NCBI RefSeq assembly: GCF_000205025.1
Contig: NZ_GL883677.1
Location: 62,001-126,000, forward strand
Length of the DNA: 64,000 nucleotides
Reading direction: 5' to 3'
Source of the DNA: Parasutterella excrementihominis YIT 11859
GTDB lineage: Bacteria > Pseudomonadota > Gammaproteobacteria > Burkholderiales > Burkholderiaceae_F
This document shows, piece by piece, positions 1 through 9,240 of the stretch. Numbering within the stretch: position 1 is the first letter of the stretch; every line of letters starts with the position of its first letter. The notes under the pieces were generated by a model. That model had not been told where the DNA came from, made no database searches, and saw only the letters and a program-made list of their open reading frames with translations. The translations under genes and the position numbers were made by a program.

Positions 1-54
1 AGATTCGGGCAGTTCAAAATCAAAATCTGATAAGTGTTGTTCTTTCGTTTCCAT
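1..54 (-). CDS. queA: S-adenosylmethionine:tRNA ribosyltransferase-isomerase, N-terminus only
   Basis: Only the first 18 codons lie in the window; the gene runs leftward past base 1. The peptide METKEQHLSDFDFELPES carries the (L/V)-S/T-D-F-x-F-E-L-P-E-S start typical of QueA, which transfers and isomerises the ribosyl group of S-adenosylmethionine onto preQ1 in tRNA to make epoxyqueuosine. The ATG lies 32 bases after the greB stop on the same strand, so the two may be cotranscribed. No clear ribosome binding site is visible before it. The call rests on a short but characteristic N-terminus. Confidence 0.7.
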   Translation of the reverse strand, partial: METKEQHLSDFDFELPES

Positions 55-86
55 GGCTTGACCGGCCAATTGCAAAAAGTGAAAAG

Positions 87-662
87 TTAAATAATGTGGG
101 GTTTCCCGGGAGGATCGTTGACGTAAGTCACTTCCAAAATCTCAAGTTTCTTTACGCCTTTCGGTGTCGGCAGAAGCACGGTGTCTCCCTCAAAATGTTT
201 GAGGAAAACTCGCGCGATCGGAGAGATCCAGGAAACATCTCCTACCGAGGCATCAGCCTCGTCGATCCCGACAATACGAATCTTGGATTCATCGCCCTGC
301 TCATTGGCATAAACGATGGTGGCGCCGAAGAAGATCTGATCTGTCGGCGGTCTTTTATCGATATCGATGACCTCGCTCGCCTCGATTCGCTTATTCAGGA
401 AGCGGATGCGGCGGTCGATTTCACGCAGACGCTGTTTGCCGTACTGGTAGTCGGCGTTTTCGCTGCGATCGCCGTTGGAAGCCGCCCAAGCAACGACATT
501 CACGACGTTCGGGCGCTCGACTAAAACCAGGTTCTTGCGCTCATCAAGAAGCCGGTTGTAGCAGGCGCGCGTCATATAGTTCTTTGTCCCGTGAATCTCG
601 GGAATTTTGACTTCTTCTTCGTCGTCTTCGTCGATATCTTTGAATTCAAGATCTTCGTTCAT
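87..662 (-). CDS. greB: transcription elongation factor GreB
   Basis: GreB rescues backtracked RNA polymerase by inserting its coiled coil into the secondary channel and stimulating cleavage of the transcript 3' end. The protein (191 residues) shows the coiled-coil signature G-D-R-S-E-N-A-D-Y-Q-Y near residues 64-74, whose tip Asp and Glu are the catalytic acids, followed by the basic R-L-R-E-I-D-R-R-I-R-F-L segment and a C-terminal FKBP-like domain with the S-P-I-A-R motif. The Y-x-Y/R-E-I-D form separates it from GreA, which is also present at 11147-11620. It is about 30 residues longer than E. coli GreB because of an acidic N-terminal extension (residues 1-25, mostly Asp and Glu). Confidence 0.93.
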   Translation of the reverse strand: MNEDLEFKDIDEDDEEEVKIPEIHGTKNYMTRACYNRLLDERKNLVLVERPNVVNVVAWAASNGDRSENADYQYGKQRLREIDRRIRFLNKRIEASEVIDIDKRPPTDQIFFGATIVYANEQGDESKIRIVGIDEADASVGDVSWISPIARVFLKHFEGDTVLLPTPKGVKKLEILEVTYVNDPPGKPHII

Positions 663-782
663 TTTTAAAGCTCGATGAACAGATGAAATGATTTAAATCC
701 CGCGTCTGAACCAAACAGCTTTTACGAAGTTTTTACTGCGTTTCTTCGATGAGCTGTCACTGTCCTTCCGCACTAAAAATAG

Positions 783-810
783 AGAGACCGCGGAAGCGGC
801 CTCTTCTATT
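783..810 (-). terminator. rho-independent terminator after ftsH
   Basis: Nine-base arms at 783-791 and 796-804 pair (one G-U) around a four-base loop. On the minus strand they are followed by a short T-rich stretch. The hairpin lies 19 bases downstream of the ftsH stop. Confidence 0.7.
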
Positions 811-822
811 GCAATCGTTATT

Positions 823-2859
823 TTAGGCTTTAGGACGATCGTCGGAATCCTTCGGCTTATCTTCCGGTTTCACTTCCTCGGAAGGAGCTTCAGCCAGTTT
901 AGCGTTCGCTTCAGGTTCAGGCGACTCGGTCTGCGGAGCCTGCTCCGTCTTCTTTTCTGCCGGAGCTGCCTGAGCGGTCTGTTCTCCTTCAGCCGGCTGA
1001 GCCGCTTCTTCGTTCTTTCTGCGAACCTTGCTCAGCTGCTTGGGAGGACGCGGATCCTTACCGTTCATGATGTCGTCGATCTGCTCGGCGTCAATGGTTT
1101 CCCATTCGAGCAGAGCGTGCGCCATCTTGTGCATTTCTTCCTGATGAGACTCGATGAGCTTACGGGCAATTGCGTACTGTTCGTCAATAATGCGGCGAAC
1201 TTCTGCATCGACCTTTTCCATCGTGCTCTCGGAGATATGCTTGGACTGAGTCACGGAGCGGCCGAGGAACACTTCGTTCTCGTTTTCACCGTAAACCATC
1301 GGGCCCATCACATCGCTCATGCCGTAGCGGACGACCATGTCGCGAGCCATCTGAGTGGCGCGTTCAAAGTCATTAGACGCACCCGTTGTCATTTGATGCA
1401 TGAAAACTTCTTCGGCAATACGTCCGCCGAACAGGATGGCGATACGAGAGAGCAGATACTGCTTGTCATAAGAGTAATGGTCTTCGGCAGGCAGCTGCAT
1501 CGTCAGACCCAACGCACGTCCGCGAGGAATAATCGTGACTTTGTGTACGGGGTCGCTCTTCGGCATCAGACGTGCAACCAGAGCATGGCCGGATTCGTGG
1601 TAAGCCGTGTTGCGTTTTTCGTCTTCGGACATGACCATGGCTTTGCGCTCAGCGCCCATCATGATCTTGTCTTTAGCGCGTTCGAAGTCTTCCATGGCAA
1701 CCACACGGCCGTTGCGGCGAGCGGCAAACAAGGCCGCTTCGTTCACGAGGTTAGCCAGATCGGCACCGGAGAAGCCGGGCGTACCGCGAGCGAGGACAGA
1801 CTCGTCCACGTCGGCGCCGACCGGAATCTTGCGCATGTGAACTTTCAGAATCTGTTCACGGCCGCGAATATCGGGCAGCGGAACCACGACCTGACGGTCA
1901 AAGCGGCCCGGACGCAGCAATGCGGGGTCAAGAACGTCAGGGCGGTTCGTGGCAGCGATCACGATGACGCTGCTGTTGGTGTCGAAACCGTCCATCTCGA
2001 CGAGCATTTGGTTCAAAGTCTGTTCGCGTTCGTCATTGCCTCCGCCGAGACCGGCGCCGCGCTGACGGCCAACCGCATCAATTTCGTCGATGAAGATGAT
2101 GCAGGGAGAATTCTTCTTAGCGTTCTCGAACATGTCGCGAACACGAGCGGCACCGACACCGACGAACATTTCAACGAAGTCGGAACCGGAAATTGTGAAG
2201 AAGGGAACTTTAGCTTCGCCGGCAATGGCTTTGGCCAAAAGTGTTTTACCGGTACCCGGAGAGCCGACGAGCAGCACGCCGCGGGGAATACGACCACCTA
2301 AGCGCTGATAACGGCTCGGATCCTTGAGGTAATCCACGATTTCGGTCACTTCTTCTTTGGCTTCATCGCAGCCGGCGACGTCGGCAAAAGTGACATTGTT
2401 ATTCGAGCTGTCGAGCATTCTGGCTTTAGATTTGCCGAAGCTGAAAGCACCGCCCTTTCCGCCGCCCTGCATTTGACGCATGAAGAAAATCCACACGCCG
2501 ATGAGGATGAGCATCGGGAACCAAGAAATAAAGATGGAAGCTAAGAAGCTCTGTTCTTCATCAGGCTGACCGTAGACCTGAACGCCGGCCTTACGGAGGT
2601 CTTCAACCATCCAAAGGTCTCCAGGAGCTGTGATCTTATAGGCAGCTCCTTCCGTCGGAGTGACGGTAAGCGTACGACCCTGAACATCGACGCGTTTAAT
2701 TTTGCCTTCCTTGGCTTGGTCCATAAATTGCGTATAGCTCGTGGACGGTTCATTAGCCACCATCTTCTTGGCGCCGTCAAACTGCTTAAATACAGTAAAC
2801 AGCACTAAGGCAATCACGATCCATACGGCAACTTTGGCGAATAAATTATTTTTGTTCAA
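823..2859 (-). CDS. ftsH: ATP-dependent zinc metalloprotease FtsH
   Basis: FtsH is the inner-membrane AAA+ protease that degrades misfolded membrane proteins and short-lived regulators. Residues 8-24 and about 108-127 form two membrane helices around a periplasmic domain. The AAA module has Walker A GSPGTGKT (199-206), Walker B IIFIDE (254-259) and the second region of homology near [19 protein letters not shown]. The zinc site HESGH is at 421-425. The C-terminal 60 residues are low-complexity, rich in Ala, Pro, Glu and Lys, and longer than in E. coli. The first codon is TTG (2857-2859), about 5 bases after a good GAGGTG ribosome binding site; the next in-frame ATG would remove the first membrane helix, so TTG is preferred. 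Confidence 0.96.
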   Translation of the reverse strand: MNKNNLFAKVAVWIVIALVLFTVFKQFDGAKKMVANEPSTSYTQFMDQAKEGKIKRVDVQGRTLTVTPTEGAAYKITAPGDLWMVEDLRKAGVQVYGQPDEEQSFLASIFISWFPMLILIGVWIFFMRQMQGGGKGGAFSFGKSKARMLDSSNNNVTFADVAGCDEAKEEVTEIVDYLKDPSRYQRLGGRIPRGVLLVGSPGTGKTLLAKAIAGEAKVPFFTISGSDFVEMFVGVGAARVRDMFENAKKNSPCIIFIDEIDAVGRQRGAGLGGGNDEREQTLNQMLVEMDGFDTNSSVIVIAATNRPDVLDPALLRPGRFDRQVVVPLPDIRGREQILKVHMRKIPVGADVDESVLARGTPGFSGADLANLVNEAALFAARRNGRVVAMEDFERAKDKIMMGAERKAMVMSEDEKRNTAYHESGHALVARLMPKSDPVHKVTIIPRGRALGLTMQLPAEDHYSYDKQYLLSRIAILFGGRIAEEVFMHQMTTGASNDFERATQMARDMVVRYGMSDVMGPMVYGENENEVFLGRSVTQSKHISESTMEKVDAEVRRIIDEQYAIARKLIESHQEEMHKMAHALLEWETIDAEQIDDIMNGKDPRPPKQLSKVRRKNEEAAQPAEGEQTAQAAPAEKKTEQAPQTESPEPEANAKLAEAPSEEVKPEDKPKDSDDRPKA

Positions 2860-2876
2860 AATTTCACCTCAAATGC

Positions 2877-2893
2877 ACGGCCTATAGGGCCGT
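2877..2893 (-). promoter_or_regulatory. small hairpin in the ftsH leader
   Basis: Six-base arms ACGGCC (2877-2882) and GGCCGT (2888-2893) form a perfect stem with a five-base loop, 18 bases upstream of the TTG start of ftsH. No T-run follows on the minus strand, so it is not an obvious terminator. It could influence translation or simply be chance. Confidence 0.3.
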
Positions 2894-3052
2894 CGGTTGT
2901 CGATTTATAAGGGCGAAACCCGCCCTGGTTATCAAACAATACCAAAAACCGAGTAACAAAAAAGGCCTTTCTTACCTTTTCTTGCGATTTCTATAAATTA
3001 TGAATAATACTTAGCCTAAAAACCTAATTTTTTCTCAGTTCGGGAGCTGAAG

Positions 3053-6000
3053 TTACAAGCCGTAAGCCACTTCAACCTGCCGAATAGAGGGCGAATCCTC
3101 TAAATCTCGGACCAATGTCCAATCGGCGGCTGCTTTATACGGACAGGTAAGACGAACACGGAAACTGCGGTCGTCCGAGAATTCGAAGTCCACGCGAATC
3201 GCTTCTTCGGGATGCGTCATCTGGACGTCCAAAATCAGGCGCTCGAGCTCCTTCGGATCAGCTTCTTCCGCCGGCCGAATGACAATATGCGCTCTCTGGC
3301 GATGGCGCAGTTCGTAAAGCGGATAGAAGGCTCCGGGACTTGCCCAGGTCTTTCCGCTCTTCTTACTGTGAGACTTTTTAAGTTCCACGACCACAATCTC
3401 GCCTTTGGGAATCTCTTTGATTCGGACTCTTTCCTGTTCGAAGTACTGGTTCTTAACGCTGTAGTCCACCGGACCGTCGGGCGTCGCCAAATGCAACGTA
3501 ACGAACGGAGAACCGTCCTTGCCGCGGCGCTGTTCGCAGCCGAGATACATACCGGCAACGAGGTATTCCCCCGGATTCTCAGATTCGGTACCTGCCACAA
3601 GAGCTCCGAAATTACGCTTGAGTTCCGACTGATAGGCTTCCAGCGGATGACCCGAGAAATAGAAGCCGAGAACATACTGCTCTTTTTCCATCCGAGTGCG
3701 GTCACTCCAAGGCGCAACTTCCTTGATCGGTACTTCGTTAGACGGTTCTTCTCCGAAGAGGCTGAACTGGTCAGCCGCCTTTTCGTTTTCCTGAGCAGAC
3801 TGAACTACCACGTCAGCATTTTCAAACCACTTGCGGCGATTGGGCTCAATGGAATCAAAGACGCCTGCCATTGCAAAGACCTGGATAATCTTCTTCGTGA
3901 TGAGCTGAGAGCCCACCCGTTTGACGAGATCGAACGGGTCTTTGAACGGACCATTTTGTTCTCTTTCGGCCTTGATAGCTTCTGCAGGTGCTGAACCCAC
4001 ACCCTTTAGGGCGCCTAAGCCCATACGAATTTCCATCGTCTTGGGACTGGTATAGTTAAATTCGCTCTCGTTGATATCCGGCCCGAGAAGTTTGACACTA
4101 TGGCGTTTAGCATCCATCAAAATCTTCAGAGACTTCTCCGGATCGGTCATCACTTCACTCAAAGAGGAAGCCAGGAATTCTGCCGGGTAGTAATTCTTCA
4201 GCCAGCCGGTTTTATAGGCAACATAAGAGTATGCAGCAGCGTGGGATTTGTTAAAGCCGTAGCCTGCGAACTTACGCATTAACTCGAATAAGTGAGCGGC
4301 CACTTCCTCAGAAACGCCGTTCTTTGCCGCACCTTCGATGAACACTTTGCTCTGGCGTTCCATTTCGGCGACGTCTTTCTTACCCATGGCGCGTCGAAGA
4401 ATGTCAGCGCCGCCGAGTGAGTAGCCGCCGATCTTCTGCGCCACCAGCATCACCTGTTCCTGATACACCATAATGCCGGCCGTATCTTCCAGAATCGGAA
4501 TCAAACGGGGATCCGCATATTCGGCTTTCTTGCGTCCGGCACGAATATCCAGGAAGTCCGGAATCAGGTCCATCGGGCCCGGACGATACAAGGCGTTCAA
4601 AGCGATCAAGTCGGAAAGCTGAGTCGGTTTCGCATCAATCAGAAGCTTGTGCATACCCGGAGATTCAAACTGGAACACGGCAACCGTATCTCCGGTCTGG
4701 AAAATCTTCTTGTACGTGTCCTCATCATCACACTCCATGTGCTCGATGTCCGGACGAACGCCGATGTTCTTTTCGATGTAGTCGAGCGCACGTTCAATAA
4801 TCGTGAGCGTTGTCAGACCAAGGAAGTCGAACTTCACCAGACCTACGGCTTCCACGTCCTTTTTGTCATACATACTGATGACGTTTTCCGGCAGCATGCC
4901 TGCTGCGTAGAGCGGACAGAAATCAATCAGTTTGCCCGGTGCAATCAGCACGCCGCCTGCGTGAATGCCCAAGCTTCGGGTGGTGCCTTCCAATTTCAAG
5001 GCGTACTCAATGAGTTTGCGGGCCTGAGGATTGTTGCGAACTTCAGCGCGGAACTGCGGCTCTTCGCTGAGCGCTTCTTCAAGGGTCGTGTTGTGACCGG
5101 GGCGCGTCGGAATCATGCGGGAAAGGCGATCGGCCTCGGAATACGACATATCGAGAACACGGCCGACATCTTTAATGACGCCCTTGGCACCCATCGTACC
5201 GAAGGTCGCAATCTGGCTCACGGACTCTTCGCCGTACTTGGATTTCACGTACTCAATCACGCGTCCGCGGTTGTTCTGGCAGAAGTCCACGTCAAAGTCA
5301 GGCATGGACACACGTTCCGGATTCAGAAAGCGTTCGAACAGCAAGTCGTACGCAAGCGGATCCAAGTCGGTAATACCCAAGCTGTAAGCCACCAAGGAAC
5401 CGGCACCCGAACCGCGGCCCGGACCCACAGGACAGCCGTGGGTCTTGGCCCAGTTAATAAAGTCTTGCACGATGAGGAAGTAACCCGGGAAGTCCATGTC
5501 CTGAATGATCTTGATCTCACGCTCCAGGCGTTCCTTGTAGCGCGGGAACGCTGCTTCGCGTTTTTTCTCATCCGGATATAAGACTTTCAGGCGGCGGTCT
5601 AGACCCTCGCGCGCGAGCTGTGCCATGTAGTCTTTGAGAGACATACCGTCGGGCGTCGGGAAAATCGGCAGCTGCGGTTTCCCGAGTTTGATCGTGACAT
5701 TGCAGCGTTTTGCAATTTCAACGCTGTTTTCAATCGCAGAAGGAATGTCTTTGAAGAGCTCGCACATTTCTTCTTTCGTACGGAAATACTGCTGAGGCGT
5801 GTAAATACGAGGACGAGCCTTATTTGCCAGCGTGAAGCCGTCGGCAATCGCCACGCGAGCTTCATGGAATTCAAAATCTTCCGGGTTCTCAAACTGAATC
5901 GGCTGAGTAGCAACAACCGGCAGCCCGAGTTTCTTGGCGAGCTTGACGGATTCGGCGATGAGCATTTCGTCATTCGGGCGCCCCACTCTCTGCAGCTCCA

Positions 6001-6499
6001 TAAAAAAGTGCGGGAATTTCTGGGACAATCTGCGGGCTTCCTGTTCGGCAGCCGATGAACTTCCGTTCAGGATAGCCTTACCGATCGCCCCGGTATTGAA
6101 GCCGGAGAGCACAATCAAGCCATCGGCCATTTCCGGCGTAATCCAGTCGAGGTCGACTTCGCCTCTGTCTTTATATTGATTGGTGAGCCACGCACGACTC
6201 AGCAGGTCGCAAAGCGTCAGGTACCCCTGATGATTTCTCGCTAAAAATAAGAGGCGCAGATAATCATCACGGTTGTAGTGATTCGTAATCGAGCAGTCCG
6301 CGCCGAGAATCGGCTTGATACCGGCGGCTGATGCGGCTTTATAGAAAATGACATCACCGAACATCGCCGTGGCGTCTGTAATCGCCAGCGCCTTCATCCC
6401 GGAGGCAATCGCCTTATGTACTACTTTCTTCGGGTTGAGCATACCGTCTTTGATTGAGAACTCGGTATGCATACGAAGATGGACGAAATCTTGAGTCAT
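3053..6499 (-). CDS. dnaE: DNA polymerase III alpha subunit
   Basis: This is the replicative polymerase subunit that extends both strands in the holoenzyme. Order of domains: PHP domain at the N-terminus (HLRMHTEFS start), then the C-family polymerase palm with the catalytic aspartates in PDFDVDFC (about residues 400-407), fingers with the SLGIHAGGV and YRPGPMDLIP motifs, a helix-hairpin-helix region and a C-terminal OB fold. At 1148 residues it matches the usual DnaE length. The reading frame can be extended to a TTG at 6508, but the ATG at 6499 gives the conventional Met-Thr-Gln start and follows a GGA-containing stretch, so it is chosen. The gene lies upstream of ftsH on the same strand with a 193-base spacer. 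Confidence 0.96.
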   Translation of the reverse strand: MTQDFVHLRMHTEFSIKDGMLNPKKVVHKAIASGMKALAITDATAMFGDVIFYKAASAAGIKPILGADCSITNHYNRDDYLRLLFLARNHQGYLTLCDLLSRAWLTNQYKDRGEVDLDWITPEMADGLIVLSGFNTGAIGKAILNGSSSAAEQEARRLSQKFPHFFMELQRVGRPNDEMLIAESVKLAKKLGLPVVATQPIQFENPEDFEFHEARVAIADGFTLANKARPRIYTPQQYFRTKEEMCELFKDIPSAIENSVEIAKRCNVTIKLGKPQLPIFPTPDGMSLKDYMAQLAREGLDRRLKVLYPDEKKREAAFPRYKERLEREIKIIQDMDFPGYFLIVQDFINWAKTHGCPVGPGRGSGAGSLVAYSLGITDLDPLAYDLLFERFLNPERVSMPDFDVDFCQNNRGRVIEYVKSKYGEESVSQIATFGTMGAKGVIKDVGRVLDMSYSEADRLSRMIPTRPGHNTTLEEALSEEPQFRAEVRNNPQARKLIEYALKLEGTTRSLGIHAGGVLIAPGKLIDFCPLYAAGMLPENVISMYDKKDVEAVGLVKFDFLGLTTLTIIERALDYIEKNIGVRPDIEHMECDDEDTYKKIFQTGDTVAVFQFESPGMHKLLIDAKPTQLSDLIALNALYRPGPMDLIPDFLDIRAGRKKAEYADPRLIPILEDTAGIMVYQEQVMLVAQKIGGYSLGGADILRRAMGKKDVAEMERQSKVFIEGAAKNGVSEEVAAHLFELMRKFAGYGFNKSHAAAYSYVAYKTGWLKNYYPAEFLASSLSEVMTDPEKSLKILMDAKRHSVKLLGPDINESEFNYTSPKTMEIRMGLGALKGVGSAPAEAIKAEREQNGPFKDPFDLVKRVGSQLITKKIIQVFAMAGVFDSIEPNRRKWFENADVVVQSAQENEKAADQFSLFGEEPSNEVPIKEVAPWSDRTRMEKEQYVLGFYFSGHPLEAYQSELKRNFGALVAGTESENPGEYLVAGMYLGCEQRRGKDGSPFVTLHLATPDGPVDYSVKNQYFEQERVRIKEIPKGEIVVVELKKSHSKKSGKTWASPGAFYPLYELRHRQRAHIVIRPAEEADPKELERLILDVQMTHPEEAIRVDFEFSDDRSFRVRLTCPYKAAADWTLVRDLEDSPSIRQVEVAYGL

Positions 6500-6595
6500 A
6501 TTTTCCAAAATAAAAAGATGCTGTTTTAAAACGGAGCTCGAAGCGTGCAGGAAAGTTTAGCGCAGCTGCCAAACATCCTCGATCCGTTCTTCGGC

Positions 6596-7501
6596 TTAAT
6601 TGTTTTGAGCTGCTTCTGCGCTCAATGCGTAGTCTTTCAAATATTCATGGAAGGCTTGCGCCGCGCGGGAGAGCACTTTTTCCTTCTTTCTGATGAGATA
6701 GGTAGCAGAATGAAGTTTGGGCGCTAAGGGCTTAATCATTAAGGGGCCGTTTGGATCCAGGTCAATTAAGTTATCAAAAGAGATCATCAGACCGAGGCCC
6801 TCTTCAACCATGAGTTTCGGCGTGTTGATCAGCGTGAAATACGCCACCACATTTAGCTCTTCAAGACTGCGCCCAAGCCAAGACTTCAAAAAGCCGGCAC
6901 CTCGGGTTTGTGCTGACAATATCAGCGGACGATCTCGAAGCATCTGAGGTGTAACGAATGGCTCTTCTGCGAGCGGATCGTCTTTGCGCAGATAGACGCA
7001 CCAATCTTCTTTCCAGGGCAAGCGGGTGTATTCGTATTTCGAGACGTCAAAAGGATCAAACACAATTCCGAGGTCGGAGAGACCGACATTCAACTGATAG
7101 GCCACATTAGCGCTGTTGCCGCTCGTCACTGAGAACTCAACCTTCGGATGTATAGCTTTAAAAAGCGACATCGCCCGAATGACATTGCGCATGCCTTCAG
7201 ACTCACCGGCAGCGATCCGCACTTCCCCGCTCAGCTCACTACCCTTTGAATCTACAAATTCGGCCTTGGTCTTGTCCACCAAAGACAAGATTTCTTCCGC
7301 CCGCATTCTGAGAAGTTCGCCTTCCTCAGTGATTTCCACTCCGCGGGCCGTGCGAACAAACAACTGCGCGTTCAACTCTTCTTCCAAGGCCTTAAGCGCC
7401 CGAGAGATGTTCGGCTGAGTCAGATGCAGGGATTCCGCGGCCTTTTGAACGCCGTTGTTTTCTGCGACAGCAAGGAAGAAACGAAGACTTCTCAAATTCA
7501 T
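6596..7501 (-). CDS. LysR-family transcriptional regulator
   Basis: The protein (301 residues) has the N-terminal LysR winged helix-turn-helix (residues 1-60, NLRSLRFFLAVAENNGVQKAA followed by LHLTQPNISRALKALEEEL) and a periplasmic-binding-like effector domain from about residue 90. It is transcribed away from an exported alpha/beta hydrolase whose gene starts about 100 bases away, the usual arrangement in which a LysR protein controls its divergent neighbour. The inducer cannot be told from sequence. It closely follows dnaE in direction but is separated from it by about 95 bases with no gene, and is probably independent of it. Confidence 0.9.
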   Translation of the reverse strand: MNLRSLRFFLAVAENNGVQKAAESLHLTQPNISRALKALEEELNAQLFVRTARGVEITEEGELLRMRAEEILSLVDKTKAEFVDSKGSELSGEVRIAAGESEGMRNVIRAMSLFKAIHPKVEFSVTSGNSANVAYQLNVGLSDLGIVFDPFDVSKYEYTRLPWKEDWCVYLRKDDPLAEEPFVTPQMLRDRPLILSAQTRGAGFLKSWLGRSLEELNVVAYFTLINTPKLMVEEGLGLMISFDNLIDLDPNGPLMIKPLAPKLHSATYLIRKKEKVLSRAAQAFHEYLKDYALSAEAAQNN

Positions 7502-7600
7502 ATACTAAAAAAGCATATCTTAGTTGTTAAATAAGTATTTGATATGTTAAAACAAAGCTTCTATTCTGTCCCTACTCGTTTTCAACGTCAGTCGAAAATC
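7502..7600. promoter_or_regulatory. divergent promoter/operator region between the LysR gene and the hydrolase
   Basis: This AT-rich spacer must hold the promoters of both genes. Two nested inverted pairs are visible: ATACT (7502-7506) with AGTAT (7534-7538), and ATATC (7515-7519) with GATAT (7541-7545). Such dyads are compatible with LysR binding, but the arms are short and no assignment can be made from sequence alone. Confidence 0.35.
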
Positions 7601-8650
7601 ATGCAAAGAAGATCTTTCATTATCGGAGCTGCAACACTTACCGCTTTAACCGTTGCGGGGCCTGTACGCTCCTCGGAGGGAAAAACAAAGATGAACAATT
7701 TAGAGAAATGGGACAAAACGTTCCCGCAGGACGACAGGGTCGAACATAAAAAAGTATCTTTTTATACCCGCTTCGGCACGAGATTAATCGGTAACCTATA
7801 CTGCCCCAAAGGCGTGTCGGGCGACCTGCCGGCTATCGCTGTTTGCGGCCCGTTCGGAGCAGTCAAGGAACAGGCTTCGGGACTTTATGCGCAGACATTG
7901 GCCGCAAACGGCTTCGTGACTTTAGCTTTTGATCCGTCCTTTACCGGGGAAAGCTCCGGCTTCCCCCGCAATCTAGCTTCTCCTGACATCAGTACGGAAG
8001 ATTTCTCCGCAGCTGTCGATTATCTGTCGAACCTCAAGGGCGTCGACCACAACAAGATCGGGGTGCTCGGCATCTGCGGATTCGGCGGTTTTGCATTGAA
8101 CGCCGCTGCAATCGACACCCGCATCAAAGCTACCGTCACCTCCACTATGTACGACATGAGCCGTGTGAACACCTATGGCTATTTCGACAAGATGGATAAA
8201 AATGCTCGCTATGCATTGAAGCAGGAATTGAATGCCCAGCGTACCGAAGACACCAAAGACGGAACCTACGCACCCGGCGCAGGTCTGCCTGATAAACTTA
8301 CCGGCGATGAACCTCAGTTCGTAAAAGATTACTGGGAGTATTACAAGACACCGAGAGGCTTCCATCCGAGGTCCATCAACTCCAACGGACACTGGAACAA
8401 GACTTCGGCGCTCTCCTTCATCAATACACCGCTGCTGACTTTCGCTGACGAAATTAGAAGTCCGGTGCTGATGATCCACGGAGAAAAAGCCCACTCTCTG
8501 TATTTCAGCAAAGACGCTTTCAAGAAGCTCACCGGCGACAACAAAACACTCATGATTATTCCGGCAGCCAATCACACGGATCTCTACGACAACATAAAAT
8601 ATATTCCTATGAGGGAAATCGTTGCGTTCTACAAAAAGAGTTTTTCTTAA
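7601..8650 (+). CDS. exported (Tat) alpha/beta hydrolase, YcjY/dienelactone-hydrolase type
   Basis: The protein starts MQRRSFIIGAATLTALTVAG, a twin-arginine signal with a hydrophobic core, so export in folded form is likely. The mature part is an alpha/beta hydrolase. The nucleophile elbow reads G-I-C-G-F-G-G, giving cysteine in place of the usual serine, as in dienelactone hydrolases, and the C-terminal A-N-H-T-D supplies the probable catalytic His. The substrate is unknown. An upstream in-frame ATG at 7544 would add 19 residues before the Tat signal and leave only 42 bases for two divergent promoters, so 7601 is preferred, although neither start has a good ribosome binding site. The divergent LysR gene is the likely regulator. 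Confidence 0.75.
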   Translation: MQRRSFIIGAATLTALTVAGPVRSSEGKTKMNNLEKWDKTFPQDDRVEHKKVSFYTRFGTRLIGNLYCPKGVSGDLPAIAVCGPFGAVKEQASGLYAQTLAANGFVTLAFDPSFTGESSGFPRNLASPDISTEDFSAAVDYLSNLKGVDHNKIGVLGICGFGGFALNAAAIDTRIKATVTSTMYDMSRVNTYGYFDKMDKNARYALKQELNAQRTEDTKDGTYAPGAGLPDKLTGDEPQFVKDYWEYYKTPRGFHPRSINSNGHWNKTSALSFINTPLLTFADEIRSPVLMIHGEKAHSLYFSKDAFKKLTGDNKTLMIIPAANHTDLYDNIKYIPMREIVAFYKKSFS

Positions 8651-8677
8651 AACAAACGCTTCTTGATTCGCCTTTCG

Positions 8678-8708
8678 AGGGCGGCCTATTGGCCGCCCTT
8701 CTGTTTTT
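8678..8708 (+). terminator. rho-independent terminator after the hydrolase gene
   Basis: Perfect nine-base arms at 8678-8686 and 8691-8699 enclose a TATT loop and are followed by TCTGTTTTT on the plus strand. Confidence 0.85.
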
Positions 8709-8747
8709 ATTAGAAATAAATTATTACAATACGCAAAAGTCTTTTTA

Positions 8748-8781
8748 TTGATACTTTGTCCTAATTAGGATAGTATATCAA
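8748..8781 (+). promoter_or_regulatory. perR promoter with palindromic operator in the spacer
   Basis: A promoter can be read as TTGATA (-35, 8748-8753) and TAGTAT (-10, 8771-8776) with exactly 17 bases between. The spacer holds the perfect 12-base palindrome TCCTAATTAGGA (8759-8770). A wider imperfect dyad also runs TTGATACT (8748-8755) to AGTATATCAA (8772-8781). A Fur-family gene starts directly downstream, so autoregulation by binding across the promoter is the likely function. The sequence differs from the Bacillus Per box. Confidence 0.65.
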
Positions 8782-8791
8782 TCAAGATTTA

Positions 8792-9199
8792 ATGTTATTA
8801 AAGGCAATGACTAATTCTCGTAACACGATTCAGAGACAACTGGTATTAAGCGCAGTAAGGCAGCTGCAGAACCATCCGACTGCTGACGAGGTTTATCAGG
8901 AAGTTCAAAAAAACTGCCCGACCATCAGCCGTGCAACTGTTTACAGAAACTTAAAACTGTTAGCAGAAGAAGGAGAAATTCGACTTCGCAACATCTCAGG
9001 TTCTCCTGAACGTTACGACCATATTTGCAGCAATCACTATCACCTGAGGTGCGAGCAATGCGGCAAGGTAATGGATGTAGAAATGCCTTACATGGCATCT
9101 CTAGATGAGGAAGTCAGAAAAAGAAATAAATATCTGATAAAGAGTCATGACCTCACATTTGTCGGGCTCTGTCCCGAGTGCGCCAAGAAAAAACATTAA
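8792..9199 (+). CDS. perR: peroxide-responsive Fur-family repressor, PerR type
   Basis: The protein has an N-terminal winged helix (recognition segment SRATVYRNLKLLAEEG) and a C-terminal dimerisation domain with two C-x-x-C pairs (CEQC and CPEC) for structural zinc. The regulatory metal site looks like PerR rather than Fur: HPTADE supplies the first His, RYDH the Asp, NHYH two His, and the residue after GKVM is Asp where Fur has Glu. PerR proteins sense peroxide by iron-catalysed oxidation of these His residues. An alternative ATG at 8807 gives a 130-residue protein and may be the true start, since the predicted transcript begins only about 10 bases before 8792. The next gene, 41 bases on, is probably in the same operon. 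Confidence 0.8.
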   Translation: MLLKAMTNSRNTIQRQLVLSAVRQLQNHPTADEVYQEVQKNCPTISRATVYRNLKLLAEEGEIRLRNISGSPERYDHICSNHYHLRCEQCGKVMDVEMPYMASLDEEVRKRNKYLIKSHDLTFVGLCPECAKKKH

Positions 9200-9240
9200 A
9201 CCGAATTGAAATTGATACCGTCCTCACTAAGGAGAAAAGT

